From positions 9,714,001 through 9,778,000 of the forward strand of contig NZ_JASTWJ010000001.1 of NCBI RefSeq assembly GCF_030499515.1: a DNA stretch of 64,000 bases, given 5' to 3'. The stretch comes from Streptomyces sp. DT2A-34 (lineage in GTDB: Bacteria; Actinomycetota; Actinomycetes; Streptomycetales; Streptomycetaceae). Of this stretch, positions 36,365 through 46,248 are shown piece after piece (within the stretch, counting starts at the first letter, position 1; each line of letters opens with the position of its first letter). Position numbers and translations under genes: made by a program. The notes beneath the pieces were generated by a model. It saw nothing but the letters and a program-made list of their open reading frames with translations. It was not told the origin of the DNA and ran no database searches.

Positions 36365-36384
36365 CCAATCATTGGTCTAAACCA
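36365..36384. promoter_or_regulatory. HutC/DasR-like operator upstream of the GntR gene
   Basis: TGGTCTAAACCA (36373-36384) contains the HutC-subfamily core GTnTAnAC on the minus strand and resembles the DasR box ACTGGTCTAGACCACT. It overlaps a second dyad, CCAAT-C-ATTGG (36365-36375). Both are 58-77 bases upstream of the regulator ATG. Confidence 0.6.
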
Positions 36385-36437
36385 TCAGGGAAGGGCGGTC
36401 TGTCACTTCGGCCGAAACGGCCCGTGCGGACCGGTCG

Positions 36438-37604
36438 TCATAGGACGCTGTAGAGGGCGTCGAGCAGCGCCATCTTCCGGGGGTCGTCGGCGATATGAGG
36501 CCCCATCCGGTTCATCACATAGCCCAGCGACACCCCGGCCTCCGGATCGGCCAGACCGCAGGAGCCGCCGAAGCCGTCATGTCCGAAAGCCCGGGGGTTG
36601 GGCCCGTACGAGCCGTTCGGCCCGCTCAGCCAGAGGCCGAGGCCGACCTCCGTCTCCCTCCCGAGCCCGGCTCCGAGCACCAGATCACGGCAGCGGCCCT
36701 GCCCCTCGCGCACCCGCTCGGCCGCCTCGGGGGACAGGACGCGGTGGCCGTCGTACGACCCACGGCCCGCGAAGATGCCGTACAGCGCGGCGACCGCCCG
36801 TGCGGTGCCGTGCCCGTTCGCCGCGGGGATCTCGGCGGCCCGCCACTCGGGCGAGTTCGCCTGAGCCGCCCCCACGGCGGGGTTGGCCACCGCGGCCAGG
36901 GCGGCGGGGCTCAACTGGCTGAAGATCGCGGCCTGTTCAGTGCTCGTCGCGACCGGCGGCTGCACCAGCTCGGCCGCCCGCCCGGAGTCCTTCTCCGGCA
37001 ACCCGATCGCGAAGTCGATCCCGAGCGGCCCGGTCACCTCCCGCTCCAGGAACGCCCCGGGCAGCAGCCCCGACACGCGCCGCACGACCTCCCCGACCAG
37101 GAAGCCGTACGTGAACGCGTGATACCCGGACCGCGTCCCCGGCGCCCACCACGGCTCCATCGCCGCGAGCCGCTGTGTCGTCAACTCCCAGTCGCACAGC
37201 TGCTGAAGCGAATGCGGCTCCCGCACCCCGGACAGACCGGCCCGGTGCGACAGCAGATGCCGTACGAGGATCTGCTCCTTGCCCGCGGCGGCGAACTCCG
37301 GCCAGTACGCGGCCACCGGCGCGTCGAGGTCGATCAGTCCCCGGTCGGCGAGGATGTGCGCACACAACGCCGTCGGTCCCTTGGACGTGGACCATACGTT
37401 GACCAGCGTCTCGCGCTCCCAGGGGCGGCTGTGCGCCGCGTCGGCCCAGCCACCCCACAGGTCCACGACGGTCTCGCCGGCCACGGTGACGGCGACCGCG
37501 GCGCCCAGCTCCCCGCGCTCCCGGAAATTCGCCTCGAACGCCGTCCGCACCGCCGCGAACCGCGGATCGCAGTACCCGTGCACCTGTGCCTCGTGCTCCG
37601 CCAT
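36438..37604 (-). CDS. Beta-lactamase-fold serine hydrolase (EstB-type esterase)
   Basis: The 388-residue protein is a class C beta-lactamase-like protein without a signal peptide. The nucleophile motif is STSKG (Ser-x-x-Lys), the Tyr motif lies in GTRSGYHAFTYGFLVGEVV, and FGHDGFGGS replaces KTG. These features match carboxylesterases of the EstB group rather than true beta-lactamases. ATG 37604 begins MAEHEAQVHGYCDPRF, the usual family start. Substrate unknown; it stands alone. Confidence 0.87.
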   Translation of the reverse strand: MAEHEAQVHGYCDPRFAAVRTAFEANFRERGELGAAVAVTVAGETVVDLWGGWADAAHSRPWERETLVNVWSTSKGPTALCAHILADRGLIDLDAPVAAYWPEFAAAGKEQILVRHLLSHRAGLSGVREPHSLQQLCDWELTTQRLAAMEPWWAPGTRSGYHAFTYGFLVGEVVRRVSGLLPGAFLEREVTGPLGIDFAIGLPEKDSGRAAELVQPPVATSTEQAAIFSQLSPAALAAVANPAVGAAQANSPEWRAAEIPAANGHGTARAVAALYGIFAGRGSYDGHRVLSPEAAERVREGQGRCRDLVLGAGLGRETEVGLGLWLSGPNGSYGPNPRAFGHDGFGGSCGLADPEAGVSLGYVMNRMGPHIADDPRKMALLDALYSVL

Positions 37605-37713
37605 GGCCCACCCCTCGTCGTCCGCCGGAAACCCGGGCCGCGACAGCGCGACCCGGGCGTCGCCGAACGTACCGACTGGTCGGACAGGGCGGAAGGCGCG
37701 GAACACGCCGAAC

Positions 37714-38118
37714 TCACCCGAAGAACAGCGCCCCCTCCGGCTCCTGATGTCCCTCGACCGTGTGCCAGTAGTCACGGGTCTCGACGGCCCGCCCTGCGGC
37801 GTCGAAACGCACGAAGACGCAGCCGGCGAGCGTGGCCGGCGCGCCGTCCTCCTCGGCGAGGACCCGGAACTCGGCCACGGCCACACCGTCCGCGGCGACG
37901 ACCGGCGCGGAGAAGCGCACGTCGGTCACCCGCTCGCCGGCGAACGACCAGCGCAGATAGGCGGCCAGTTCGGCGCGCCCCCGGTGCGGTGCGCGGAACG
38001 GCATCGAGCGGTGGACGCAGTCCTCGGCGTACAGCTCAAGCAGCGCGTCCACGTCATGCCCGGCCCAGGCCCGCTGCCAGACCCGGACGAACCGCTCCGC
38101 GGCCTCACGCGTCTTCAT
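37714..38118 (-). CDS. SnoaL-like nuclear-transport-factor-2 fold protein
   Basis: The 134-residue protein begins with helices typical of the fold (EAAERFVRVWQRAWAGHDVD, ALLELYAEDCVHRSMPF) and continues into the curved sheet (VTDVRFSAPVVAADGVAVAE, RDYWHTVEG). Such proteins serve as isomerases, cyclases or binding proteins; the role here is open. It is 10 bases downstream of the acetyl-esterase gene on the same strand and is probably co-transcribed. Confidence 0.82.
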   Translation of the reverse strand: MKTREAAERFVRVWQRAWAGHDVDALLELYAEDCVHRSMPFRAPHRGRAELAAYLRWSFAGERVTDVRFSAPVVAADGVAVAEFRVLAEEDGAPATLAGCVFVRFDAAGRAVETRDYWHTVEGHQEPEGALFFG

Positions 38119-38128
38119 GCGTGGCCTC

Positions 38129-39097
38129 TCAGGCGTGCGAGCGCAGCCAGTCCAGCTTGGCTGCCTCGTGGAACGGGCCGCCGCCCTCGTGGTCGTTGAA
38201 GTCGTACACCTCGATGGCCTTCTCGTCGTGGGCCCAGGCGTTGAAGGCCGCGTACACGGTGGAGGGCGGGCAGGTCTGGTCCTCCAGGGCCGCCGAGAAG
38301 AGGGCGGGCGACCGGCCGCGGGCCGCGAAGTGGACGCCGTCGAAGTAGGACAGGGTGCGCAGGACGTCCTCGGTGCGGCCCCGGTGCGTCTTGAGGTAGA
38401 GGCCGATCTCGCGGTACGGGTGGCGGTCCGTGGTGGTCACCGCGCGCGGGTAGTCGCACAGGAACGGCACGTCCGGCGCGATCGCCGTCAGATCCGGCAC
38501 CAGGCCGCCGACCGCGATCGTGATGCCGCCGCCCTGGCTCGAACCGATCGCGACCGTGCGCGAGGCGTCGGTCAGCGGATGTGAGCGGGCGGCCTCCACG
38601 GCACGGACCGCGTCCGTGAACACCCGGCGGTAGTAGTAGTTCTCGGGCGCGTCTATGCCACGGGTCATGAAACCCGGGTAGGCCGGCGCGGCTCCCACCG
38701 GGTCCGGCGTCCCGCCACCGGCGCCCCACGCGCTGCCCTGACCGCGCGTGTCCATCATGAAGTGCGCCCGACCCGTGGACGCCCACAGCAGGTTCTCGTG
38801 CGGCAGGCCGCGCCCCCCGCCGTAGCCGATGAACTCCACGACCAGCGGCAGCGGTTCGCCGGCCCCGGCGGGCAGCCGCAGCCAGCCCTTCACCGGGTGA
38901 CCGCCGAACCCGGCGAACGTCACGTCGTACACCTGCACCGTGGAAAGGCCCGTGTCGACCGGCTCGAAGCGCGCGTCCAGCGGGTGCTCACGGGCCTCAT
39001 CGAGGGTCTTGGTCCAGAACGCGTCGAAGTCCTCGGGTTCGACGGACTTGCTGCGGTACTCGCGCAGTTCGTCGAGCGGAAGGTCGAACAGGGCCAT
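38129..39097 (-). CDS. Acetyl xylan esterase / cephalosporin-C deacetylase family hydrolase
   Basis: The 322-residue carbohydrate-esterase family 7 protein has the N-terminal block LPLDELREYRSKSVEPEDF, the oxyanion segment RGQGSAWG and nucleophile elbow GSSQGGG. The acid lies in DQTCPPSTVYAAFNAW, and the catalytic His is in FNDHEGGG. No signal peptide, so it acts on imported acetylated sugars, as CE7 enzymes do. Together with the downstream SnoaL-like gene it forms a small operon. Confidence 0.92.
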   Translation of the reverse strand: MALFDLPLDELREYRSKSVEPEDFDAFWTKTLDEAREHPLDARFEPVDTGLSTVQVYDVTFAGFGGHPVKGWLRLPAGAGEPLPLVVEFIGYGGGRGLPHENLLWASTGRAHFMMDTRGQGSAWGAGGGTPDPVGAAPAYPGFMTRGIDAPENYYYRRVFTDAVRAVEAARSHPLTDASRTVAIGSSQGGGITIAVGGLVPDLTAIAPDVPFLCDYPRAVTTTDRHPYREIGLYLKTHRGRTEDVLRTLSYFDGVHFAARGRSPALFSAALEDQTCPPSTVYAAFNAWAHDEKAIEVYDFNDHEGGGPFHEAAKLDWLRSHA

Positions 39098-39187
39098 GAA
39101 GGACCGCCTTTGCTAAGAGTGAGTACGGATGATCACACCGTACGTGGATGATCGGAGGACTCGCCAGATCTTCACGTGCCCAGCGCC

Positions 39188-39193
39188 TACGAT
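39188..39193 (+). promoter_or_regulatory. -10 element for a leaderless transcript
   Basis: TACGAT ends six bases before ATG 39200, with no ribosome-binding site in between. This geometry is the usual one for leaderless mRNA in Streptomyces. The -35 is not obvious. Confidence 0.5.
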
Positions 39194-39199
39194 GGCGCC

Positions 39200-40579
39200 A
39201 TGACGTCTGCCGTCGATACTCCGGTGCAGGCCGCGGACCTGCTGGTCAGGGACGCCGAACTGCTGGTCGTGGACGGGGAGCGGGAGATCCAGGGCGGCTG
39301 GCTGGCCGTCAGTGGTGGTCGGGTCACCGGCGTCGGTACCGCCGGGAGCGAACCCGAGGCCCGCACGACCGTCTCGGCGGCCGGACGGCTCGTCACCCCG
39401 GGCCTGGTCAACACGCACCATCACATCTACCAGAACCTGACCCGCTCCTACGCGCCCGCCGTGAACGGCTCGCTGTTCGACTGGCTGACCACCCTCTACC
39501 CGCTCTGGGCGGGCCTCGACGAGGAGGCCGCGTACGTGTCCGCGTACGTCGGCATGGCCGAACTGCTGATGGGCGGCTGCACCACGTCGTCCGACCACCT
39601 CTACGTCCATCCCCGCCCGCGCCTCGTCGACGCCGAGATCCGCGCCGCCCGCGACATCGGCTTCCGCTTCCACGCCACCCGCGGCTCGATGACCCGCTCC
39701 GTCGAGGACGGTGGACTGCCTCCGCGGAGCGTCACCCAGACCGAGGACGAGGTCCTGGCCGACAGCGAGCGCCTCATCAGGACATACCACGACCCCGAAC
39801 CGGGCGCGCTGGTCCGGGTCGCGCTCGCGCCCTGCTCGCCGTTCTCGGTGACCAAGCCGCTGATGACCGCGACCGCCGAACTCGCCGAGCGCTACGACGT
39901 ACGGCTGCACACGCACCTCGCCGAGGACCACGACGAGGACACGTACTGCCTTGACACGTACGGCTGCCGTCCCGTCGAGTACTTCGAGGAGACGGGGTGG
40001 ATGAGCGACCGCAGCTGGGTCGCGCACTGCATCTACCCGGACGACGCCGAACTGCGCCGTCTCGCGGACGCGGGCGTCGGCGTGGCGCACTGCCCCAGCT
40101 CCAACATGCTCATCGGCGGCGGCACCGCGCGCGTGAAGGAGATGCGCGAACTGGGCCTGCCCGTCGGCATCGGCTGTGACGGATCCGCCTCCACGGACCA
40201 CGCCTCCCTCTGGATGGAGACCAGGGCTGCCCTGCTGCTGGGCCGCTACCGCGGCGGCCCCGGCGCGATGACCGCCCGCGACGCCCTCGACATCGCCACC
40301 CGCGGCTCGGCACGCTGTCTGGGCCGGGACGACGAACTGGGCCATCTGCGGCCCGGGGCCTGCGCCGACCTGGTCGTCTGGGATCTGCACGCGGTCTCGC
40401 TCGCCGGCGCGGTCAGCGACCCCGTGGAGGCCTGGCTGCGCTGCGGGCCGGCCCGGGCGTGGACCACGGTGGTCGCCGGCCGGATCCTGGTCGACCGCGG
40501 CGAGCCCCGCTTGACCGGGCTGGCGGACGCCCTGCGCGCGCACGACCGGATCGCACGCCGTATGCAGCAGGGTGAGTAG
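39200..40579 (+). CDS. 8-oxoguanine deaminase (amidohydrolase superfamily)
   Basis: The 459-residue metal-dependent amidohydrolase has NTHHHIYQNLTRSYAPA with the first metal ligands, then TSSDHLYVHP, HTHLAEDHDED, SWVAHCIYPDDAEL and the C-terminal IGCDGSASTDHASLW. The HHHIYQN and CDGSAS patterns match characterised 8-oxoguanine deaminases, which make urate from 8-oxoguanine. The distinction from other guanine- or triazine-type deaminases rests on pattern memory. It has a leaderless start and stands alone. A 19-base duplication straddles its stop. Confidence 0.85.
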   Translation: MTSAVDTPVQAADLLVRDAELLVVDGEREIQGGWLAVSGGRVTGVGTAGSEPEARTTVSAAGRLVTPGLVNTHHHIYQNLTRSYAPAVNGSLFDWLTTLYPLWAGLDEEAAYVSAYVGMAELLMGGCTTSSDHLYVHPRPRLVDAEIRAARDIGFRFHATRGSMTRSVEDGGLPPRSVTQTEDEVLADSERLIRTYHDPEPGALVRVALAPCSPFSVTKPLMTATAELAERYDVRLHTHLAEDHDEDTYCLDTYGCRPVEYFEETGWMSDRSWVAHCIYPDDAELRRLADAGVGVAHCPSSNMLIGGGTARVKEMRELGLPVGIGCDGSASTDHASLWMETRAALLLGRYRGGPGAMTARDALDIATRGSARCLGRDDELGHLRPGACADLVVWDLHAVSLAGAVSDPVEAWLRCGPARAWTTVVAGRILVDRGEPRLTGLADALRAHDRIARRMQQGE

Positions 40580-40599
40580 CGTGCAGCAGGGTGAGTAGC
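40563..40599. repeat. Short direct duplication across a stop codon
   Basis: TGCAGCAGGGTGAGTAGC occurs at 40563-40580 and again at 40582-40599, period 19. The first copy holds the last codons and stop of the deaminase gene. The duplicate is silent, since it follows the stop. It looks like recent replication slippage. Confidence 0.9.
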
Positions 40600-40613
40600 A
40601 CCGTCGGTGCCGG

Positions 40614-41198
40614 TCATGCCCGGCGGCCCGTCCACTCCGGCTCCGTCCGGGCCCACTCCTGATCCCATTCGGCCAGGCGACGACGCATCGCGGCATGGCG
40701 TACGACCGCGTGGCCGGAGAGGATCACGGCGACCGCGCCGCCCGTCGCACAGACGCCGATGATGATGGTGTGCTGCCAGACCGCCGTGCTGTCCGCGGGC
40801 GGGGCCACGCTCCGGCCCCGGGAGTCCAGCCACACGTCGACCGTGTCGCCGTTGCGTGTGCCCGCCGGGACGCGCGCCGTGGCCGTACGCGGACCGCCGT
40901 CCGGCTCCGTCCAGCGGACCGTCGTCCTCGCGGACGGCCGCCGTCCGTCCTGTGTCACGGGGAGCGCGTCGGCGGTCCTGCCGACGACCTCGGCCCGGAT
41001 GTGACGGCGTTCCGAACGCTGCTCCCGGGCGGTGGCCCGGGCGTCGTCATGGGCCCACCAGGCCGTGAGTACGCCGACCAGGGGAGCGACGACGAGCAGC
41101 AGGACCGCCACGGCCAGTAACGTCCACGCCTCGACGACATCCGACCGGCGTCGCAGCGGACTGTGCCGCAGGCGCCGGCCACGCACCGGGTATCGCAT
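40614..41198 (-). CDS. Rv1733c-like membrane protein
   Basis: The 194-residue protein has two membrane helices, at about 24-47 (WTLLAVAVLLLVVAPLVGVL) and about 145-167 (TIIIGVCATGGAVAVILSGH). They flank an external domain with VRWTEPDGGPRTATARVP and GTRNGDTVDVWLDSRG. This is the arrangement of the Rv1733c family of actinobacterial membrane proteins of unknown function. ATG 41198 (MRYPVRGRRLR) is used because the Arg-rich start is typical. Confidence 0.8.
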   Translation of the reverse strand: MRYPVRGRRLRHSPLRRRSDVVEAWTLLAVAVLLLVVAPLVGVLTAWWAHDDARATAREQRSERRHIRAEVVGRTADALPVTQDGRRPSARTTVRWTEPDGGPRTATARVPAGTRNGDTVDVWLDSRGRSVAPPADSTAVWQHTIIIGVCATGGAVAVILSGHAVVRHAAMRRRLAEWDQEWARTEPEWTGRRA

Positions 41199-41275
41199 GG
41201 CGTCCAGGTACCCCGTACACCGGACATCGTTCCTGACGATCCCGGACCGACCCGCGGCCGGTGCCGGACCGCCGA

Positions 41276-42038
41276 TCAGCCGAACCGCTCGATCCGGATG
41301 CGGTGCACGGGCTGACCTGCCGCGACGAGCAGCCGCGAGGCGTGCTCCGCGAATCCGTTGGAGCCGCACACATAGGCCTCCCACCCACCGGGAGGCTGCT
41401 CGGCCAGGAGTGGCGCCACATGTGCGGCGGCCATACGTCCCACTCGCACACCCTCCGGCGCGCTCCGTGTGAACACGGGCGTCGTCTCCGCGCCGTACTC
41501 CCGCGCGTAGATCAGCTCCTCGGGGCTGCGCGCGGACACCAGCAGCCGCAGCGGCACGTCCAGGCCCCGCGCCTTGTGGTGCCGCACCATCGACATCAGC
41601 GGTACGACGCCGGAGCCGGCGCCGACCAACAGCGCGGGCCGGTCCCCGGGCCAGGCGAAGAAGCCGCTGAGCGGGCCGCGCACCTCCACCGTGTCACCGG
41701 GCTTTGCGACCGTGTGGAACCAGCCGGACACCTCACCGCCCTCGACATGGTCCAGAGTCAGCTCGATGTGCCCGGCGTCGTCCGGCGCTGACGCGATCGA
41801 GTAGTGGCGCTGGGCCACATAGCCGTCCTCGGCGGTCAGCCGCAGCATCAGGTGCTGGCCGGGAAGGTGGCCCGCCCAGGCGGGCACCGCGAGACGGAAG
41901 GTGGCGGCGTGCGGCGTCTCGCGGTGGATCTCGGTGATCGTGGCGGTCTGCCACACCGCGGCGGCCCGTTTGCTGACGGCGATCCGCCCGGGCACGGCGA
42001 AACGGGTCGGGGGAGTGAACGTCTCGGTCACAGTCACC

Positions 42039-42046
<8 letters not shown>
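41276..42046 (-). CDS. Ferredoxin-reductase-type FAD/NAD(P)H oxidoreductase
   Basis: The 256-residue protein has the FAD-binding barrel with AQRHYSIAS (the RxYS motif), then the NAD(P)-binding half with LLVGAGSGVVPLMSMVRHHK and the closing CGSNGFAEHASRLLVAAGQ. It has no iron-sulfur domain. GTG 42046 overlaps the end of the molybdopterin gene by eight bases. The pair probably forms an electron chain, with this protein passing NAD(P)H electrons to or from the molybdenum subunit. Confidence 0.88.
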
Positions 42047-42644
<598 letters not shown>

Positions 42645-42940
42645 ACGGGTGGTGCCTCCAGGTCGCCGCCGTGGGCGACGGCCCGTGGGTCGAGCGTGAT
42701 CAGTACGTTTGTCATTCAACCGTACGTGCCCTGGTCCACCTTCGTCGATGCGCGGGAGCGTCGGTGATCGTTGGGGTAGGGTTGCCGTTCGGTCGGGACA
42801 GTCCCGGCCCTGCGGAGCCCAGGAGGTGAGACCCATTTCCGCTGTATCAGGTCGGGTGCTCCCACCTCGGATCGGCGCGGATCACCGCCAGTAGGCGCCC
42901 GCGAGAGCACCCTTCGGCTTCCGAAAGGCTCTCGGCTTCC

Positions 42941-43747
42941 ATGCCCCCTCTCTCCTCTTCCTCGCCCTCGTCCCCCTCGCCGCTCTCACGCGACGCCGTC
43001 GTGACCGCGCTGCGTGCCGCCGGCTGTGTCTTCGCCGAGGACGAGGCCCGGTTGATCCTGGCCGCCGCCCGCACCCCGCACGAGCTGGCCGCCATGGTGG
43101 ACCGGCGCGTGACCGGCCTGCCCCTCGAACTCGTCGTCGGCTGGGCCGAGTTCCGCGGCCTGCGCATCGCCGTCGAGCCCGGCGTCTTCGTACCCCGCCG
43201 CCGGACCGAGTTCCTGGTCGAACAGGCCCTCGCCCACGCCCCCGACGCGTCCGTCGTGGTGGACCTGTGCTGCGGCTCGGGCGCGGTCGGCGCGGCACTG
43301 GCCGTCGCGCTCGGCGAGGTCGAGCTGCACGCCGCCGACATCGACCCGGCGGCGGTGCGCTGCGCCCGCCGCAACGTGGCCGCCTTCGACGGTCAGGGGC
43401 ACGCGGGCGACCTCTTCGAGGCGCTGCCCGACAGCCTGCGCGGCCGTGTCGGCATCCTCGCGGCGAACGTGCCGTACGTACCCACCGGCGAGGTCGGCCT
43501 CCTGCCGGCAGAGGCGCGTGACCATGAGCCGCGGGTCGCGCTGGACGGCGGTCCGGACGGGCTGGACGTCCTGCGCCGCGTCGCGGCCGAGGCGACCCGG
43601 TGGCTGGCACCCGGCGGCTGTGTACTGGTCGAGACGAGTGAACGCCAGGCGCCGACGGCCCTGGAGACCTTCACCCGTAGTGGGTTGTCGGCGCGTCTGG
43701 TCGCCTCCGAGGAGCTGTACGCGACGGTCGTGGTCGGCCTCAACTAG
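42941..43747 (+). CDS. PrmC-like N5-glutamine methyltransferase paralogue
   Basis: The 268-residue protein resembles PrmC. The N-terminal helical part contains PLELVVGWAEFRGLRIAVEP and GVFVPRRRTEFLVEQAL. The AdoMet core has VVDLCCGSGAVGAALA and the catalytic-type motif AANVPYVPTGEVGLLP, where NVPY replaces the usual NPPY. That change suggests altered substrate or activity compared with release-factor methylation. The Ser/Pro-rich first 15 residues are probably unstructured. Confidence 0.85.
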   Translation: MPPLSSSSPSSPSPLSRDAVVTALRAAGCVFAEDEARLILAAARTPHELAAMVDRRVTGLPLELVVGWAEFRGLRIAVEPGVFVPRRRTEFLVEQALAHAPDASVVVDLCCGSGAVGAALAVALGEVELHAADIDPAAVRCARRNVAAFDGQGHAGDLFEALPDSLRGRVGILAANVPYVPTGEVGLLPAEARDHEPRVALDGGPDGLDVLRRVAAEATRWLAPGGCVLVETSERQAPTALETFTRSGLSARLVASEELYATVVVGLN

Positions 43748-44150
43748 CCGCCCTGCTGGGCCGGACCAGGTCGTCGCCCCGCTCTTCGAAGGGCTTTCCG
43801 AGGGGCAGGAACCATGCCGGTGCCAGTGGCGGGGCCCGGGCAACTTGCCCCGCCACTCGCCCGGCGCCCGCTCCTCGCCCTTCTCCTCTTTCCGTTCCGC
43901 CCACTCGCGTTCCGCCCAGTTGCCCGCCGGCACACGGGAGGCCGTCCTGGTGCCGTCGCCGGCCCGCGTGCCGACGAGGAAAACGTCCCCGCCCTTCTTG
44001 AGGTCGGTGCCGCCGGAGCTCTTGTCCGCGCCGTCAAGGACGGTGGTGTCCAAGCCGACGGTCCACGTCCACGAGGCGCCGTCCTCGCTCACATAGGAGG
44101 CCGTACGTTGCGTCGGCGCCCGCCCCGCCCCGCGCCCCGCCCCTCTCCTC
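43744..44150 (-). pseudogene. Possible remnant of a small DUF5666-like secreted protein
   Basis: On the minus strand one frame reads TASYVSEDGASWTWTVGLD, then TDLKKGGDVFLVGTRAGDG and TASRVPAGNWAEREWAERK, which resembles the repeated beta domain of DUF5666-type secreted proteins. No start or signal peptide exists between it and the upstream phosphatase stop at 44170. The frame also runs on past the neighbouring gene without its own stop. It is therefore a 5'-truncated fragment at best. Confidence 0.3.
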
Positions 44151-44169
44151 GGCGTCGGTGTCGCGGCCG

Positions 44170-46248
44170 TCAACTCGGCGGCAGCACGCGCGCGATGAGC
44201 AGCGCCACGTCGTCGGAGTTGTCGGGCCGGTGCAGGGTGCGCAGGAGGAGGTCGCAGCACTCCTCCAGGGGGCGGTCGGGGTCGTCGAGGAGTTCGAGGA
44301 GCGCGTCGAGGCGTTCGTCGAGCGGGTGTTGCCGGGTCTCGACGAGGCCGTCGGTGTAGAACACCAGCTGGTCGCCGGGTTCGAGGGCGACGGTCGTCGT
44401 CGAGAAGGCGACGCCGCCGACGCCCAGCGGTGCCCCGGTGGGCAGTTCGAGGAGTTCCGGGGGGTGGCCGTGGCGTACGCGGACGGGCGGCAGATGCCCG
44501 GCGTTGGCGATCCGGCACTGCCGCAGCTGCGGGTCGTGGACGGCGTAGACGCAGGTGGCGATGGAGTGGTCGAGGCCCTCGGTGATCTTGTCGAGGTGTT
44601 CCAGGAGCAGGGTCGGCTCCAGGTCGAGGGAGGCCAGCGTGTGCGTCGCGGTGCGCAGCCGGCCCATGGTCGTGGCGGCGTCGATGCCGCTGCCCATCAC
44701 GTCGCCCACGACGAGCGCGGTCTTGCCGCCGTCCAGCGGGATCACGTCGAACCAGTCGCCGCCGACCTCGGCGCTGGCGCCCGCGGGCTGGTAGCGGGAG
44801 GCGACCTCCAGCCCGCCGGTCACCGGCGGATGGCTGGGCAGCAGGCTGCGCTGCAGGGTGAGGGCGGTGTCGCGGGCGTTCTGGTACCAGCGGGCGTTGT
44901 CGATCTGCACGGCCGCGCGGGACGCCAGTTCACGGGCGAGCAGCAGGTCGTCCTCGCTGAACGGCAGCGGATTGCGGGTGCGCTTGAGGTCCAGGGCGCC
45001 GAGCACCTCGCCGCGCGCGATCAGCGGAACCGCCAGATAGGAGTGCACGCCCGCGCGGCCCAGCTGGTCGGCGGCCTCGGGGGAGCGGGCGATGCGTGGC
45101 AGGTCCTTCTCCTCGACGTGCGCCAACATGACCGGACTCGCGGTGCGCACGCACTCGGTGACCAGGCGGTCGGGTCCGTAGCGGGCGACCTGGCCCGGCT
45201 GGTCGGCGGCGTCGAGAGCTTCCCTGCCGTCCTCCGCCTTGACGGCCAGGGCGCGGATCACCGCGGATTCCGCGGGCCCGAGGCTGCTGGGTCTGCCCTC
45301 GACCACGGCTTCCAGCAGGTCCACGGCGGCCACGTCGGCGAGTTCCGGCACGGCGACGTCGGCCAGCTCGCGCGCGGTGCGGTCCAGGTCCAGGGTGGTG
45401 CCGATCCGCGCGGAGGCGTCGGCGATGAGCGCCAGGCGCCGCCGTGCCGTCTCGGCCTCGACGGCGGCCTGATGCTGCTCGGTGATGTCCACGGCCATCC
45501 CGGCGACGCCGAGCACGGTCCCCGCCGTGTCCTCCAGCCGGTAGAGCGAGATGGACCAGAAGTGCTCCTGGTCCGGGTCGGCGGGGGTCCGGCCCGTGAT
45601 GCGCTGGTTGATGAGCGGTTCACCGGTCCGCAGTACCTCACGCAGCGCCCCCTCGATGGCGTCGGCGTCGATGTCCGGCAGCAGCTCGCGCGGCGTGTGG
45701 CCGATGTGGTCCTCGGCGGGGATGCCGTTGAGCCGGGCCAGCGCCTCGTTGGCCGAGACGTACCGCAGTTCGGTGTCGAGGACGGCCAGGCCGATCGGAG
45801 CCTGTGCGATGGTCCGGGTCGACAAGGCGACGTCCCGCTCCACCTGGCGGACCGTCGACTGGTCGGCGCACAGGCCCAGCGCGTAGACGTCCCCCCGGTC
45901 GTCCAGGAGCCGCATGTTGCGGAACTCCACCAGACGGGTGCTGCCGTCCTTGCGCCGGATCGGGAAGGCCCCGGCCCAGCCCTTGCCGGTCTCCATGACG
46001 TCGGCGAACAGCTTCACGACCAGATCCAGGTGCTGCTCGTGGACCATGATCCGGGCGGCGAACTCGCCCAGCGCTTCCTGCGCCGGATAGCCGAACAGCT
46101 CCTCGGCCTGCGGGCTCCACAGCACGATGCGCCCCTCGGTGTCCAGCACCACCGAGGCCACGCCCAGCACGTCGAGCAGCCCGCTCGGCCCCACCGGCCC
46201 GCGCACCGGCTCGTCGCCCTCGGTCACGGGACGTTCGGCTGCAGACAT
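44170..46248 (-). CDS. PAS-PAS-GAF-SpoIIE serine phosphatase
   Basis: The 692-residue signalling protein has a first PAS at about 25-140 (VLDTEGRIVLWSPQAEELFG), a second PAS at about 145-270 (LDTELRYVSANEALARLNG), a GAF at about 285-440 (DRTARELADVAVPELADVAA) and a PP2C/SpoIIE phosphatase at about 470-690. The latter carries metal Asp residues in EVGGDWFDVIPL, VVGDVMGSGIDAA and FYTDGLVETR. Such proteins dephosphorylate anti-anti-sigma factors in response to stimuli. ATG 46248 is used; ATG 46275 is nine codons upstream. No partner switch genes are adjacent. Confidence 0.92.
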   Translation of the reverse strand: MSAAERPVTEGDEPVRGPVGPSGLLDVLGVASVVLDTEGRIVLWSPQAEELFGYPAQEALGEFAARIMVHEQHLDLVVKLFADVMETGKGWAGAFPIRRKDGSTRLVEFRNMRLLDDRGDVYALGLCADQSTVRQVERDVALSTRTIAQAPIGLAVLDTELRYVSANEALARLNGIPAEDHIGHTPRELLPDIDADAIEGALREVLRTGEPLINQRITGRTPADPDQEHFWSISLYRLEDTAGTVLGVAGMAVDITEQHQAAVEAETARRRLALIADASARIGTTLDLDRTARELADVAVPELADVAAVDLLEAVVEGRPSSLGPAESAVIRALAVKAEDGREALDAADQPGQVARYGPDRLVTECVRTASPVMLAHVEEKDLPRIARSPEAADQLGRAGVHSYLAVPLIARGEVLGALDLKRTRNPLPFSEDDLLLARELASRAAVQIDNARWYQNARDTALTLQRSLLPSHPPVTGGLEVASRYQPAGASAEVGGDWFDVIPLDGGKTALVVGDVMGSGIDAATTMGRLRTATHTLASLDLEPTLLLEHLDKITEGLDHSIATCVYAVHDPQLRQCRIANAGHLPPVRVRHGHPPELLELPTGAPLGVGGVAFSTTTVALEPGDQLVFYTDGLVETRQHPLDERLDALLELLDDPDRPLEECCDLLLRTLHRPDNSDDVALLIARVLPPS

